Source of the DNA: Candidatus Berkelbacteria bacterium
Lineage (GTDB): Bacteria > Patescibacteriota > UBA1384 > UBA12157 > JAENIV01
DNA length: 13,364 bases
Direction: 5' to 3'
Assembly (NCBI GenBank): GCA_016844295.1
Contig: JAENIV010000009.1
Coordinates: 1 to 13,364, forward strand
Shown here piece by piece: positions 1 to 7,228 of this stretch. The notes beneath the pieces are model-generated. The model saw only the letters and a list, made by a program, of their open reading frames with translations, searched no databases and was not told where the DNA came from. Every line of letters starts with the position of its first letter. Position 1 is the first letter of the stretch. Made by a program: the position numbers and the translations under genes.

Positions 1-861
<861 letters not shown>

Positions 862-1180
862 GTTATGAGAATCTAGATTGCTCTAGATAAACATCTGACT
901 TAGATTTCTTTTATTTCTAATCTTAAAGAAAGGAGTTTTCCGCCCAAGGCGGATCGCCTCGGGCTGATTTTACTTCGATTACCATCGAAGTTCTTGCAAC
1001 CGCAAAAATTCTGAAAAGAATTTTTGCGAGTCTCCCTAACTTCACCTGGGGTTTATTCCGAGCGAAGTCGAGGGACAACCATAATAACACTGAAAACTGC
1101 ACGTGAAACATTTTGGGTAAAATGTTGGAGTGTTTTACGGTCTGGTTGTTAAAGGGCTTTATCTCGAGCGCCTCGATTTC

Positions 1181-1330
1181 ACTCGGCATAAATGAAGTCG
1201 AGAAACTCCATCGAGCACACTCGGATATTTAGAATTTCGCTAAACACCTCGACCATACTCGAATAGTAACTTCTCGACTCGCTTTGCTCACTCGAAGTAA
1301 ACTTCTCAATTCCTTCGAAGTAAACAAAAA
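1181..1330. repeat. Short TCGA-containing direct repeats in the rrn leader
   Basis: The 11-mer TCGAAGTAAAC occurs at 1292-1302 and 1315-1325. The 8-mer AACTTCTC occurs at 1269-1276 and 1300-1307. Several CTCGAC, CTCGAG and AGTCGAG variants are interspersed here and at about 1065-1072. The density of CTCGA/TCGAG words is well above the surroundings. These look like fragments of a small interspersed repeat family, but only a genome-wide search could show that. Confidence 0.45.
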
Positions 1331-1426
1331 AGTTCCAAGGACACCGGAACTCTCTGTGCTTATCCTCGATTCAATTTCCTAGAAAGTTTTTAAAAAATAT
1401 ACTCCATCTATATAATTCCTTTTGAC

Positions 1427-1435
1427 TTATCCACA
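1427..1435 (+). promoter_or_regulatory. DnaA-box match inside a palindrome in the rrn promoter region
   Basis: TTATCCACA is an exact match to the E. coli DnaA-box consensus. It lies within an inverted repeat, TTGACTT (1422-1428) and AAGTCAA (1435-1441) separated by six bases, just downstream of the rrn -10 box. A second possible promoter, TTGTGG with a 16-bp spacer and TATATA (minus strand, 1409-1436), overlaps it. DnaA binding is inference. Confidence 0.35.
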
Positions 1436-1446
1436 AGTCAATTTTA

Positions 1447-1475
1447 ATCATAACCGAAAAAATAATTGTTGTCAA
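1447..1475 (-). promoter_or_regulatory. rRNA operon promoter, sigma70 type
   Basis: On the minus strand a perfect -35 box TTGACA (1470-1475) and a -10 box TATGAT (1447-1452) are separated by exactly 17 bp. It points towards the 16S gene and implies a leader of about 580 nt. It starts about 40 bp beyond the clpP stop codon, so rRNA does not depend on read-through from clpP. A weaker second promoter may lie downstream at 1409-1436. Confidence 0.85.
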
Positions 1476-1476
1476 G

Positions 1477-1506
1477 CCCCATTAGATGAGAATTTATCTA
1501 ACGGGG
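1477..1506 (-). terminator. Hairpin between clpP and the rrn promoter, possible weak terminator
   Basis: CCCC plus TTAGAT pairs with ATCTAA plus GGGG with one internal mismatch and an 8-nt loop. It begins about 10 nt after the clpP stop and ends next to the rrn -35 box. No run of T follows on the minus strand, so it is not a canonical intrinsic terminator. Confidence 0.4.
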
Positions 1507-1515
1507 TCAAGTAAT

Positions 1516-2115
1516 TTAAGATTTTATCACCTGATCTATTATGCCGTATTTTTTGGCCTCTTGAGCCGTCATATAGAAATCGCGATCGGTATCTTTTTCA
1601 ATTTTGGCGATAGTTTGTCCGGTGTGTTTAGCCATGATTTCATTGACGGCTCGTTTGACTCGAAGCATTTCACGAGTTTGAATTTCTACATCCGTCGCCT
1701 GACCTTCTGCCCCACCCATCACTTGGTGAATCATTACCCGGGCATTTGGCAAGGCAAATCTTTTTCCCTTTTGTCCAGCGGCAAGCAGTATTGCAGCCGC
1801 AGATGCGGCTTGTCCGATACAAATAGTCGAAATATCGGCTTTAACGTACTGAATTGTATCGTAAATCGCCATTCCAGCCGTAACAACACCGCCCGGTGAG
1901 TTAATATAGATTGAAATATCTTTTTTAGGATCTTCAGCATCTAGAAATAGTAATTGGGCCATGACTAAATTAGCAACAACGTCGTCAATCGGTCCGCCGA
2001 TAAAAATAATTCTGTCCTTGAGTAAGCGGGAATAAATATCATAAGCCCGCTCCCCAAACTGGCTTTTTTCGAGTACCATCGGAACTAAGTACTGGTTTGT
2101 TATGTTTTTTTCCAT
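1516..2115 (-). CDS. clpP: ATP-dependent Clp protease proteolytic subunit ClpP
   Basis: A 199-residue serine protease that forms the barrel-shaped chamber of Clp proteases and degrades proteins fed in by ClpX- or ClpA/C-type unfoldases in the cytoplasm. The catalytic triad is visible: Ser105 in GQAASAAA, His130 in MIHQ and Asp179 in DRDFY. The oxyanion-loop motif SPGG is at 73-76. Length is normal for the family. An in-frame ATG at 2184 is rejected because the promoter (-35 TTGACA, -10 TATACT) lies between it and the ATG at 2115, which has a good AAGGA ribosome site. The gene sits downstream of tig, a common bacterial pairing of nascent-chain chaperone and protease, but here it has its own promoter. 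ClpX is not visible in the window. Confidence 0.97.
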   Translation of the reverse strand: MEKNITNQYLVPMVLEKSQFGERAYDIYSRLLKDRIIFIGGPIDDVVANLVMAQLLFLDAEDPKKDISIYINSPGGVVTAGMAIYDTIQYVKADISTICIGQAASAAAILLAAGQKGKRFALPNARVMIHQVMGGAEGQATDVEIQTREMLRVKRAVNEIMAKHTGQTIAKIEKDTDRDFYMTAQEAKKYGIIDQVIKS

Positions 2116-2134
2116 AATTTCCTTTTCAACGTAA

Positions 2135-2163
2135 AGTATAGTTGACAATCGCCCCTGTGTCAA
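2135..2163 (-). promoter_or_regulatory. clpP promoter with overlapping inverted repeat
   Basis: On the minus strand TTGACA (2158-2163), a 17-bp spacer and TATACT (2135-2140) form a near-consensus promoter, placing the start about 12 nt before the clpP ATG. The -35 box is one arm of TTGACA-N10-TGTCAA (2142-2163), so a repressor could bind over the promoter; that is inference. No CIRCE element is seen. Confidence 0.8.
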
Positions 2164-2175
2164 GATTAAATTATC

Positions 2176-2261
2176 AATTTTCAATTCTCAATTTATAATC
2201 AATGTCCAATGAATTAATTTCCAATCTTAAGACATTAAAAATTCAATGAAAATTGAAAATT
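2176..2261. repeat. AT-rich tract bounded by an 11-bp inverted repeat
   Basis: AATTTTCAATT at 2176-2186 is the exact inverse of AATTGAAAATT at 2251-2261. The sequence between and around is low-complexity A/T with CAAT words. It fills the tig-clpP gap and could act as a tig 3' hairpin, but the composition makes chance pairing easy. Confidence 0.35.
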
Positions 2262-2273
2262 AGAAATTAAAAA

Positions 2274-3464
2274 TTACTTGGTGGCGTAGCTAATAAGTTT
2301 TTCGAGTGCTTTATGACCGGCTTCTTTATCTTTAGAATCGATTTTTTCTTGCTTTACAATTTCCCCAAGTGCTAAACCAATTTTAATAGTTTTTTCTGCT
2401 TGAGATTTCAGAGACTTCCGAAACTCTTCCTCGGTTTTCTTAAGACTTTCTAAATATTTTTCAAAGGTCATGCCCATTGGTTCCAGGCGATGGCCAATAT
2501 CGTGAATTTGACGGTCTACCTCTTGGTTAATTAAACTATCCGATATTTCCACCTGAGTAATTTTAAGCAATTCTTCCAATATTTCATTTTCAAGATTTCT
2601 CTGATCTTGCGTTTGTTTTTGCTTAATAATATCTTCTTTAACGGCCTTTTTTAAATCATCTAAAGTGTCCTTTTGATAGGTTTTCGCAAAAGAATCGTCC
2701 ATTTTTGGTAAAATAACTTCTTGAACTTGTAAAATTTCTACCTTAAATTCAATTAATTTTTTAGTTTTTTCGTTTGGTAATAAAACATCTACTTTAAATT
2801 CTTTTTTATCACCCTTCTTTAAGCCGATTAATTTGGCTTCAAATTCGGGAATTAATGTCTTACTGCCTAAAATTACCGGGTAATTTTTACTCGTAAAATT
2901 TTCCAGTTGGACACCTTTATCGAAACCCTCAAAATTCATCTCAACCCGATCGCCTTCTTTTGCGGGTTCTGTTTTGTCTTTAAATTGCGCTCGCGAACGA
3001 CCGAGATGTGAAAGAACCTGATCTATTTCATCATTGTTCACTTCTTGACCCGAGGACGATCGTCCTTCGGCCGAAATTTTTATTTTCTTATAATCTCCTA
3101 ATTTAATATCCGGGAGTAAATCGATTTCGGCCTCGTATTCAAGTTCGGCAGTGTCAACTGTGAGGTCCTTTAATAATTTAATATTAATCTTGGGGGGTGC
3201 GATGGGAATTAGATTTTCTTTCTGAAGCGCCTGAGTATATGTTTCTTGCAAAGCAAGATCCATAATTTCCGACTGGAGCCGACTTTCACCAATTGCTCCG
3301 ACAGTCATGGATTTCGGAGCCATTCCCGGCCTGAAACCCTTAACTGTGATCTGTGGAGCAAGTTTGTTATAAACACGCGCGAAGAATCCCCGCATTTCCG
3401 CTGATGAGACCTTAATTACAAGTTTAACTTTAGATTTTGGTAAAACTTCTTTTTTAATTTCCAT
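2274..3464 (-). CDS. tig: Trigger factor, ribosome-associated chaperone
   Basis: A 396-residue homologue of trigger factor, which docks at the ribosomal exit tunnel and shields nascent chains. The N-terminal domain carries the ribosome-binding signature GFRPG at residues 43-47, followed by MAP. A middle FKBP-like prolyl isomerase region (about 155-250) starts with KEGDRVEMNFEGF and includes the IPEFEAKLIGLKKGD stretch. The rest is a charged, helical C-terminal arm that forms the chaperone cavity. It is shorter than the E. coli protein (432 residues), mainly towards the C-terminus. The gene has a promoter only 8 nt before the ATG and no Shine-Dalgarno sequence, suggesting a nearly leaderless mRNA. 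clpP follows on the same strand. Confidence 0.95.
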   Translation of the reverse strand: MEIKKEVLPKSKVKLVIKVSSAEMRGFFARVYNKLAPQITVKGFRPGMAPKSMTVGAIGESRLQSEIMDLALQETYTQALQKENLIPIAPPKINIKLLKDLTVDTAELEYEAEIDLLPDIKLGDYKKIKISAEGRSSSGQEVNNDEIDQVLSHLGRSRAQFKDKTEPAKEGDRVEMNFEGFDKGVQLENFTSKNYPVILGSKTLIPEFEAKLIGLKKGDKKEFKVDVLLPNEKTKKLIEFKVEILQVQEVILPKMDDSFAKTYQKDTLDDLKKAVKEDIIKQKQTQDQRNLENEILEELLKITQVEISDSLINQEVDRQIHDIGHRLEPMGMTFEKYLESLKKTEEEFRKSLKSQAEKTIKIGLALGEIVKQEKIDSKDKEAGHKALEKLISYATK

Positions 3465-3472
3465 AGAATATT

Positions 3473-3501
3473 ATTATATATAATACCTTTCCTCGTGTAA
3501 A
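3473..3501 (-). promoter_or_regulatory. tig promoter, implies near-leaderless transcript
   Basis: On the minus strand TTTACA (3496-3501), a 17-bp spacer and TATAAT (3473-3478) lie so close to the ATG at 3464 that transcription would begin within a few bases of the start codon. No purine-rich ribosome site exists in the remaining bases. Confidence 0.7.
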
Positions 3502-3505
3502 GCGA

Positions 3506-3645
3506 GCCATGTATCCTAAAAGTGGACTATTCGCGAAGTGCGAATCAAATCGCGGAGGCGAACTGCACGGTTAAAAGTGATCAGAGCGTTTAGACCCGAT
3601 TTCCTCGCAGGGGAAATCGAGGTCAGTACTTTTGCGGATACTGGC
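3506..3645. repeat. 140-nt inverted-repeat element: MITE-like or structured RNA
   Basis: The pgk-tig gap holds an element whose ends pair. GCCA, GTATCC, AAAAGT and ACT (3506-3528) face AGT, ACTTTT, GGATAC and TGGC (3625-3645), giving 19 base pairs broken by small bulges. Inside are a 6-bp hairpin directly abutting the stem (3529-3545), a small 4-bp hairpin (3550-3561) and a 12-bp hairpin with one bulge (3593-3624) that abuts the other side. The layout fits a multibranch RNA in the tig upstream region or pgk 3' region. It equally fits a miniature transposable element with terminal inverted repeats. No coding capacity is evident and I do not recognise a known RNA family. Confidence 0.55.
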
Positions 3646-3654
3646 GAACGTTTT

Positions 3655-4776
3655 TTATTCTAATACTTCCAGCCCTGGTAGAGTTTTTCCCGCTAAATAC
3701 TCCAGCGTAGCCCCGCCTGCGATGGAAAGATAATTAAATTTATCTGCGAATCCGTTGGTTTTTAAAAATGTTGTCGTGTCCCCTCCCCCGGCATATTTTT
3801 GTGTGTTCGAATCGACAACAGTCTCAGCAATGGCCTTGGTAGCATGGGCAAAATCAGGAACTTCCGTCACGCCTAAATTACCGTTCCAAAATATATTTTT
3901 AGAATTATAAATTATTTTTCGAAAATTATTCACAGTTTCTTCGCCGATATCAACCACCATCCATTCGTGATGCTCGCTCGATTTTAAATTCAAAACCGAA
4001 AGTTGAATCGGTTCAACCGGAGCTTCACTCGACTTAGAAAATATTAAATCTGTCGGTAAAACTAATTTTTTCTTCGAATCCTTAGAAAACATTTCAAATA
4101 TTTCCCGGGCTTGCTCAAAGGCTTCTTTTTCGATTAAAGATTTTCCTAAATCGTAGTTTTGGCAGGCTAAAAATGTATCCGCTACCACACCACCAACTAA
4201 AAAGTTTTCTGCTTTGTCAAATAAATTTTTTATTACCGGCAATTTATCTTCAGCCTTTTTCCCGCCAATGATGATTGTAAAACCTTCTGCAGGGCTAGCA
4301 AGAATTTTTTGTAAACCCTCAAGTTCACGTTGCACGGACATACCCGCGAAACTTGGCAATAATTTTGCGGCACCAACGGTTGAAGCATGCGCCCTATGGC
4401 AGGTAGCAAAAGCGTCTTGAACAAAAATATCTTGACCAATGGCCAATTGCTTAGCAAACTCAGGATCATTTTCTTCTTCTCCCTTGTTAAAGCGCAAATT
4501 TTCTAAGATCTGCCAATTATTATGCGTCCCCAAAAGTTCAATTAGTTTATCTTCAACCGGCCGAATTTTTAGTTCTGGCACTTCCCGACCTTCGGGCCTA
4601 CCGACATGTCCGATAATTGTAACTTTCGCACCATTTTCAAGTAAATATTTTAATGTCGGCAAACTTGCCTGTATTCTTGAATCATGTTTAATTACCCCAT
4701 CGTTGTTCAAAACATCGGCATCGATACGGAACAAAACATTTTTCCCTTCAACTTGTGTTTCTGGTAGTGTTTTCAT
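3655..4776 (-). CDS. pgk: Phosphoglycerate kinase
   Basis: A 373-residue cytosolic kinase that converts 1,3-bisphosphoglycerate and ADP into 3-phosphoglycerate and ATP in glycolysis. Family landmarks run in order: RIDADVL (17-23), HDSRI (31-35), GHVGRPEG (56-63), the LENLRFNKGEEEND block, DAFATCHRAHAST, GGKKAEDK with PVIKNL, WNGNLGV, GGGDTTTFL and the closing SIAGGATLEYLAGKTLPG. It is about 20 residues shorter than typical bacterial enzymes. The first motif departs from the usual RVDFNVP: the substrate-site Asn is Asp and the Pro is Leu. The start is the ATG at 4776, with a weak GGAA upstream. It diverges from the hydrogenase genes with 46 nt between. gap is on the same strand about 8 kb upstream, the usual gap-then-pgk order interrupted by other genes. 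Confidence 0.96.
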   Translation of the reverse strand: MKTLPETQVEGKNVLFRIDADVLNNDGVIKHDSRIQASLPTLKYLLENGAKVTIIGHVGRPEGREVPELKIRPVEDKLIELLGTHNNWQILENLRFNKGEEENDPEFAKQLAIGQDIFVQDAFATCHRAHASTVGAAKLLPSFAGMSVQRELEGLQKILASPAEGFTIIIGGKKAEDKLPVIKNLFDKAENFLVGGVVADTFLACQNYDLGKSLIEKEAFEQAREIFEMFSKDSKKKLVLPTDLIFSKSSEAPVEPIQLSVLNLKSSEHHEWMVVDIGEETVNNFRKIIYNSKNIFWNGNLGVTEVPDFAHATKAIAETVVDSNTQKYAGGGDTTTFLKTNGFADKFNYLSIAGGATLEYLAGKTLPGLEVLE

Positions 4777-4822
4777 CGTGATATTTCCATTTTAACCGCA
4801 TTTATCATAAAATGGTAGTGAC
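4777..4822. promoter_or_regulatory. Divergent pgk / hydrogenase intergenic region
   Basis: Only 46 bp separate the two start codons, so both promoters must overlap here and in the coding ends. A minus-strand TATGAT (4804-4809) fits a pgk -10 box 27 nt before its ATG. On the plus strand TATCAT (4803-4808) is a candidate -10 for the hydrogenase. No convincing -35 box was found for either. The shared position could link expression of the two units. Confidence 0.35.
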
Positions 4823-5338
4823 ATGGATAAACTACGGATTGCGATATTTGATTTAACTGACTGTGAGGGGTGTGAACTCCAGTTTTTGGGTTTGAAGGAA
4901 AAACTTCTAAAATTCGCCCAGGATTACGAAATTGCTAACTGGCGCTTAGTCCAGCCCCATCAGGGCGATTTGCCGGATGTAGATGTAGCAATAATCCAAG
5001 GGACTGTGATAACGGCGGCCGACGTTGATCAAGTTAAAAAAGTTCGAGATAAGTCAAAGTTTCTAGTCGCCATAGGAGAATGTGCTCGCACAGGCTGGAT
5101 ACCGGCTTGGATTAAAAAAGAAAATCGCGCGAATGCGGTAAAATATGTTTATGGTGAAAATTATCATCCGAAAGCGATTGGCGCTTTCCCGGTAAAAAAT
5201 ATTGTTAAAGTTGATTTGGAAATACCTGGCTGCCCACCCGAGCCAGCGTTATTAGAAAAATTTTTAAATGATATTCCTAATTTGAAAACAGAAAAGGGTT
5301 CAAAGAAAACGGAAATTGGTTTAGAAAACGGAAAATAG
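4823..5338 (+). CDS. [NiFe] hydrogenase small subunit, minimal (group 3-like)
   Basis: A 171-residue protein homologous to the small subunit of soluble [NiFe] hydrogenases. It relays electrons from the active site through an iron-sulfur cluster. Four cysteines fit the proximal [4Fe-4S] cluster: Cys14 and Cys17 in DCEGCE, Cys87 in GECARTG and Cys137 in PGCPPEP. There is no export signal, so it is cytosolic. No C-terminal domain exists for medial or distal clusters; the last 20 residues are a charged tail. An electron partner (diaphorase or ferredoxin-like subunit) would therefore be needed, yet none is encoded nearby. The large subunit follows after 64 nt of AT-rich sequence. The subgroup (3b-, 3c- or 3d-like) cannot be fixed without a phylogeny. 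Confidence 0.93.
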   Translation: MDKLRIAIFDLTDCEGCELQFLGLKEKLLKFAQDYEIANWRLVQPHQGDLPDVDVAIIQGTVITAADVDQVKKVRDKSKFLVAIGECARTGWIPAWIKKENRANAVKYVYGENYHPKAIGAFPVKNIVKVDLEIPGCPPEPALLEKFLNDIPNLKTEKGSKKTEIGLENGK

Positions 5339-5402
5339 AAAACTGATTTCGAATTTCTAATTTCCATACCTTTCTCCAATTTCCATCAACTTATCCCCAA
5401 TC

Positions 5403-6662
5403 ATGAATCTACCAGATTATGTTACCAAAATTGAGGGCCACGGAGTTCTAAACATTCACTTTAAGGAATGTCACGCACGCCTTGAAGTCACCGAGGGCGA
5501 GCGGCTTTTTGAGGCAGTTTTACTTGGCCAAAACGCTACCCGTGCCCCATTTATAACTTCGAGAATTTGCGGCGTCTGCCCAACCGCTCATAATCTGGCT
5601 TCGATTGCCGCGGTGGAAAACGCTTTAAATATCGAACCGGATAAACTAACTCTCGAACTGCGCAAGCTAATGCTTGCCGGTCAAGTTATTTTTTCCCATC
5701 TTTTGCATCTTTTCTTCCTGGTTTTGCCCGACTATTACAATGTCCCCTCGGCTTTAGCTTTGGCCGATAAATTTCCAGCAGAATACCATTTGGCCTTAAA
5801 TCTCAAACGACTTTCTGATCATCTATTAACCGTCGTCGGCGGTCGGCCGATTCATCCGACAACCACAACAGTTGGCGGATTTATTCAATACCCGGCCAAA
5901 GGCGATTTAGTTACATTGCAAAATGAGATCGCGGACGTTTTAGACGAGGCCCAAGACTTTGTGAAGATTTTTATGTCCATCGAGTATCCTGAATATCGAC
6001 GAGGGTCCGAATATTTGTCTTTGAAAAATGATGAGTATGATTTACTTGGCGATATTGTGATCTCATCTTCCGGCGGTCAATTTAGTCCCAAGGATTATAA
6101 AAACGAGATTAAAGAAACTATTAAGGATTACTCGACCGCCAAATTCGGGACACACAAAGAAAAACCGTTTAATGTTGGGGCAATTGCCAGAGTAGGCTTG
6201 TTTTACGATAAGCTAAACCCTAAAGCCAAAGGGCTGGCTGGAGATTTTCGACCAAATTCTCAAAGCCATAATGCCTTCGAAAATGTCAAAGCACAAGCCA
6301 TCGAACTGATGCACTTTTTAGAAGAAGCTGATAAATCGATCGTAAATTTATTAAACGTTGAGATTCCGGAAAAACCGGCGGCCATATCATTACCAAAACT
6401 TTCGCAAAATACTTGGGGGATAGGCGCTGTCGAAGCGCCGCGGGGAACCCTGTATCACGCTTACGAGATTGGTCCAAATGACAAAATTATCAACGCCGAC
6501 ATTGTTACGCCTACCGTTCAAAACCTCACCAGTGTTGAAGCCGATGCCGAAGCCTTGCTCCATTCACTTAAATTGGACCTAAAAACTCAAAATATTTGTG
6601 TCATCGAACTCGAAAAATTAATTAGAGCGTATGACCCGTGTATCACCTGCTCGGTGCATTAA
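5403..6662 (+). CDS. [NiFe] hydrogenase large (catalytic) subunit, no C-terminal extension
   Basis: A 419-residue catalytic subunit that interconverts H2 with protons and electrons at a Ni-Fe(CN)2CO centre. The L1 motif RICGVCPTAH (54-63) supplies two metal-binding cysteines and the L2 motif DPCITCSVH (411-419) the other two, Cys413 and Cys416. Glu11 in IEGHG fits the conserved N-terminal glutamate. The protein stops directly after His419. In most family members a C-terminal peptide follows this residue and is cut off by a dedicated protease after nickel insertion; here none exists, so the product is born in mature form. No clear ribosome site precedes the ATG at 5403. It forms a two-gene unit with the small subunit. 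Length and motifs suggest a group 3 cytosolic enzyme, working in the direction of H2 evolution or NAD(P)H cycling. Confidence 0.96.
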   Translation: MNLPDYVTKIEGHGVLNIHFKECHARLEVTEGERLFEAVLLGQNATRAPFITSRICGVCPTAHNLASIAAVENALNIEPDKLTLELRKLMLAGQVIFSHLLHLFFLVLPDYYNVPSALALADKFPAEYHLALNLKRLSDHLLTVVGGRPIHPTTTTVGGFIQYPAKGDLVTLQNEIADVLDEAQDFVKIFMSIEYPEYRRGSEYLSLKNDEYDLLGDIVISSSGGQFSPKDYKNEIKETIKDYSTAKFGTHKEKPFNVGAIARVGLFYDKLNPKAKGLAGDFRPNSQSHNAFENVKAQAIELMHFLEEADKSIVNLLNVEIPEKPAAISLPKLSQNTWGIGAVEAPRGTLYHAYEIGPNDKIINADIVTPTVQNLTSVEADAEALLHSLKLDLKTQNICVIELEKLIRAYDPCITCSVH

Positions 6663-6693
6663 TAGCATTACCATAGATGAAATGGGCTTGTCT

Positions 6694-7017
6694 TTATTGC
6701 GCCGAAGGCCCGCAGAGTCTACCGTTCTTATCTCTAAAATCACCAACGAAGTTTATAGTCACTTCCCCGCCATCAGGAAGATCAAAATATTGGATCTGAG
6801 TTTGATATAAACAAGTGGAAAAACCCCTTACATTACCAGCAAGCTTATCAGCTAGGGCGCGAGTATAACCGGGCACTGCATTATCTATAACATACGAGCC
6901 ATCAAAATCTGTCAAATCTGTTCTGCAATCCTTGTACGAATTGGTGCTTACATTTTCAACGAATACCTCTGCATCTTTAACCGCTTTGCCATTGTTGGTT
7001 TTGACAGTTCCTCTCAC
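6694..7017 (-). CDS. Carboxypeptidase-regulatory-like (Ig-fold) domain, out of frame with its leader
   Basis: A 107-residue reading frame starting GTG at the end of the 56-residue leader frame. It opens with VRGTVKTNNGKAVKDAEVFV and contains DFDGSYVIDNAVPG, the hallmark of carboxypeptidase regulatory-like / CNA-B-type beta-sandwich domains: G-x-V, then G-x-P-or-K-V-x-x-A-x-V, then D-x-x-G-x-Y. Three cysteines are present. Such domains are extracellular, yet this frame lacks an export signal. The frame just upstream supplies one in the -1 phase. GTG overlaps the TGA of the leader as GTGA, so coupled re-initiation is possible. More likely this is one gene with a one-base indel, natural or from sequencing. 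Confidence 0.6.
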   Translation of the reverse strand: MRGTVKTNNGKAVKDAEVFVENVSTNSYKDCRTDLTDFDGSYVIDNAVPGYTRALADKLAGNVRGFSTCLYQTQIQYFDLPDGGEVTINFVGDFRDKNGRLCGPSAQ

Positions 7018-7184
7018 TGTGCCCCATATGCAGAACTGGCAGCAGTCATAATATTACTACTGCTGGCGGTGGTACTTGCTGAACTACCCAATTTGCCGCT
7101 GGCGATAGCCAGGGTAATGAAGATCGCAACAATCACCATGGCGACAGTAACCAATGTCCATAAAAGAAACGATCGCTTGAACAT
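7014..7184 (-). CDS. Signal-anchor leader fragment of the exported Ig-like protein
   Basis: A 56-residue frame too short for most gene callers. An AGGAGG site lies just before the ATG at 7184. Residues 2-5 are FKRS, residues 7-28 form a hydrophobic segment, then comes a Ser/Thr/Ala-rich linker ending SSAYGAQ. It stops at TGA (7014-7016), the only TGA among the gene stops in this window, which suggests the stop comes from a frameshift. One extra base in the GGGG run at 7023-7026 would read straight into the VRGTVK domain. On that reading the full product is a membrane-anchored or secreted protein of about 163 residues. Confidence 0.6.
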   Translation of the reverse strand: MFKRSFLLWTLVTVAMVIVAIFITLAIASGKLGSSASTTASSSNIMTAASSAYGAQ

Positions 7185-7228
7185 AAATCCTCCTGTGTTA
7201 GAATTAATTAAAATTGCTTTCTAATTCC

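Larger units (their letters stand above)
862..1446 (-). other. rRNA operon leader, structured and gene-free
   Basis: About 585 nt between the 16S 5' end and the rrn promoter holds no credible gene or tRNA. It is rich in strong hairpins. ATCTAGA pairs across TTGC at 871-888. A 10-bp GC-rich stem with loop GAT lies at 942-964. An 8-bp stem with loop TACC lies at 972-991, a perfect 12-bp stem with a 4-nt loop at 1001-1028, and an 8-bp stem with loop GGGT at 1107-1126. These probably act in processing or antitermination of the rRNA precursor; that role is inference. The promoter-proximal half (1140-1330) contains short repeated TCGA-bearing motifs, listed separately. Confidence 0.7.

Noticed and set aside
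2116..2184. Longer clpP start at 2184
   Set aside because: The stretch contains the clpP promoter, and the ATG at 2115 has a proper ribosome site and gives the normal family length.
4439..4795. 118-residue open frame antisense to pgk
   Set aside because: The pgk strand is fully explained by conserved motifs; this frame is a Ser/Phe-rich shadow.
7014..7016. TGA recoded as glycine, as in some uncultivated bacteria
   Set aside because: Reading through does not enter the Ig-like domain frame and soon meets a TAA; a frameshift explains the site better.
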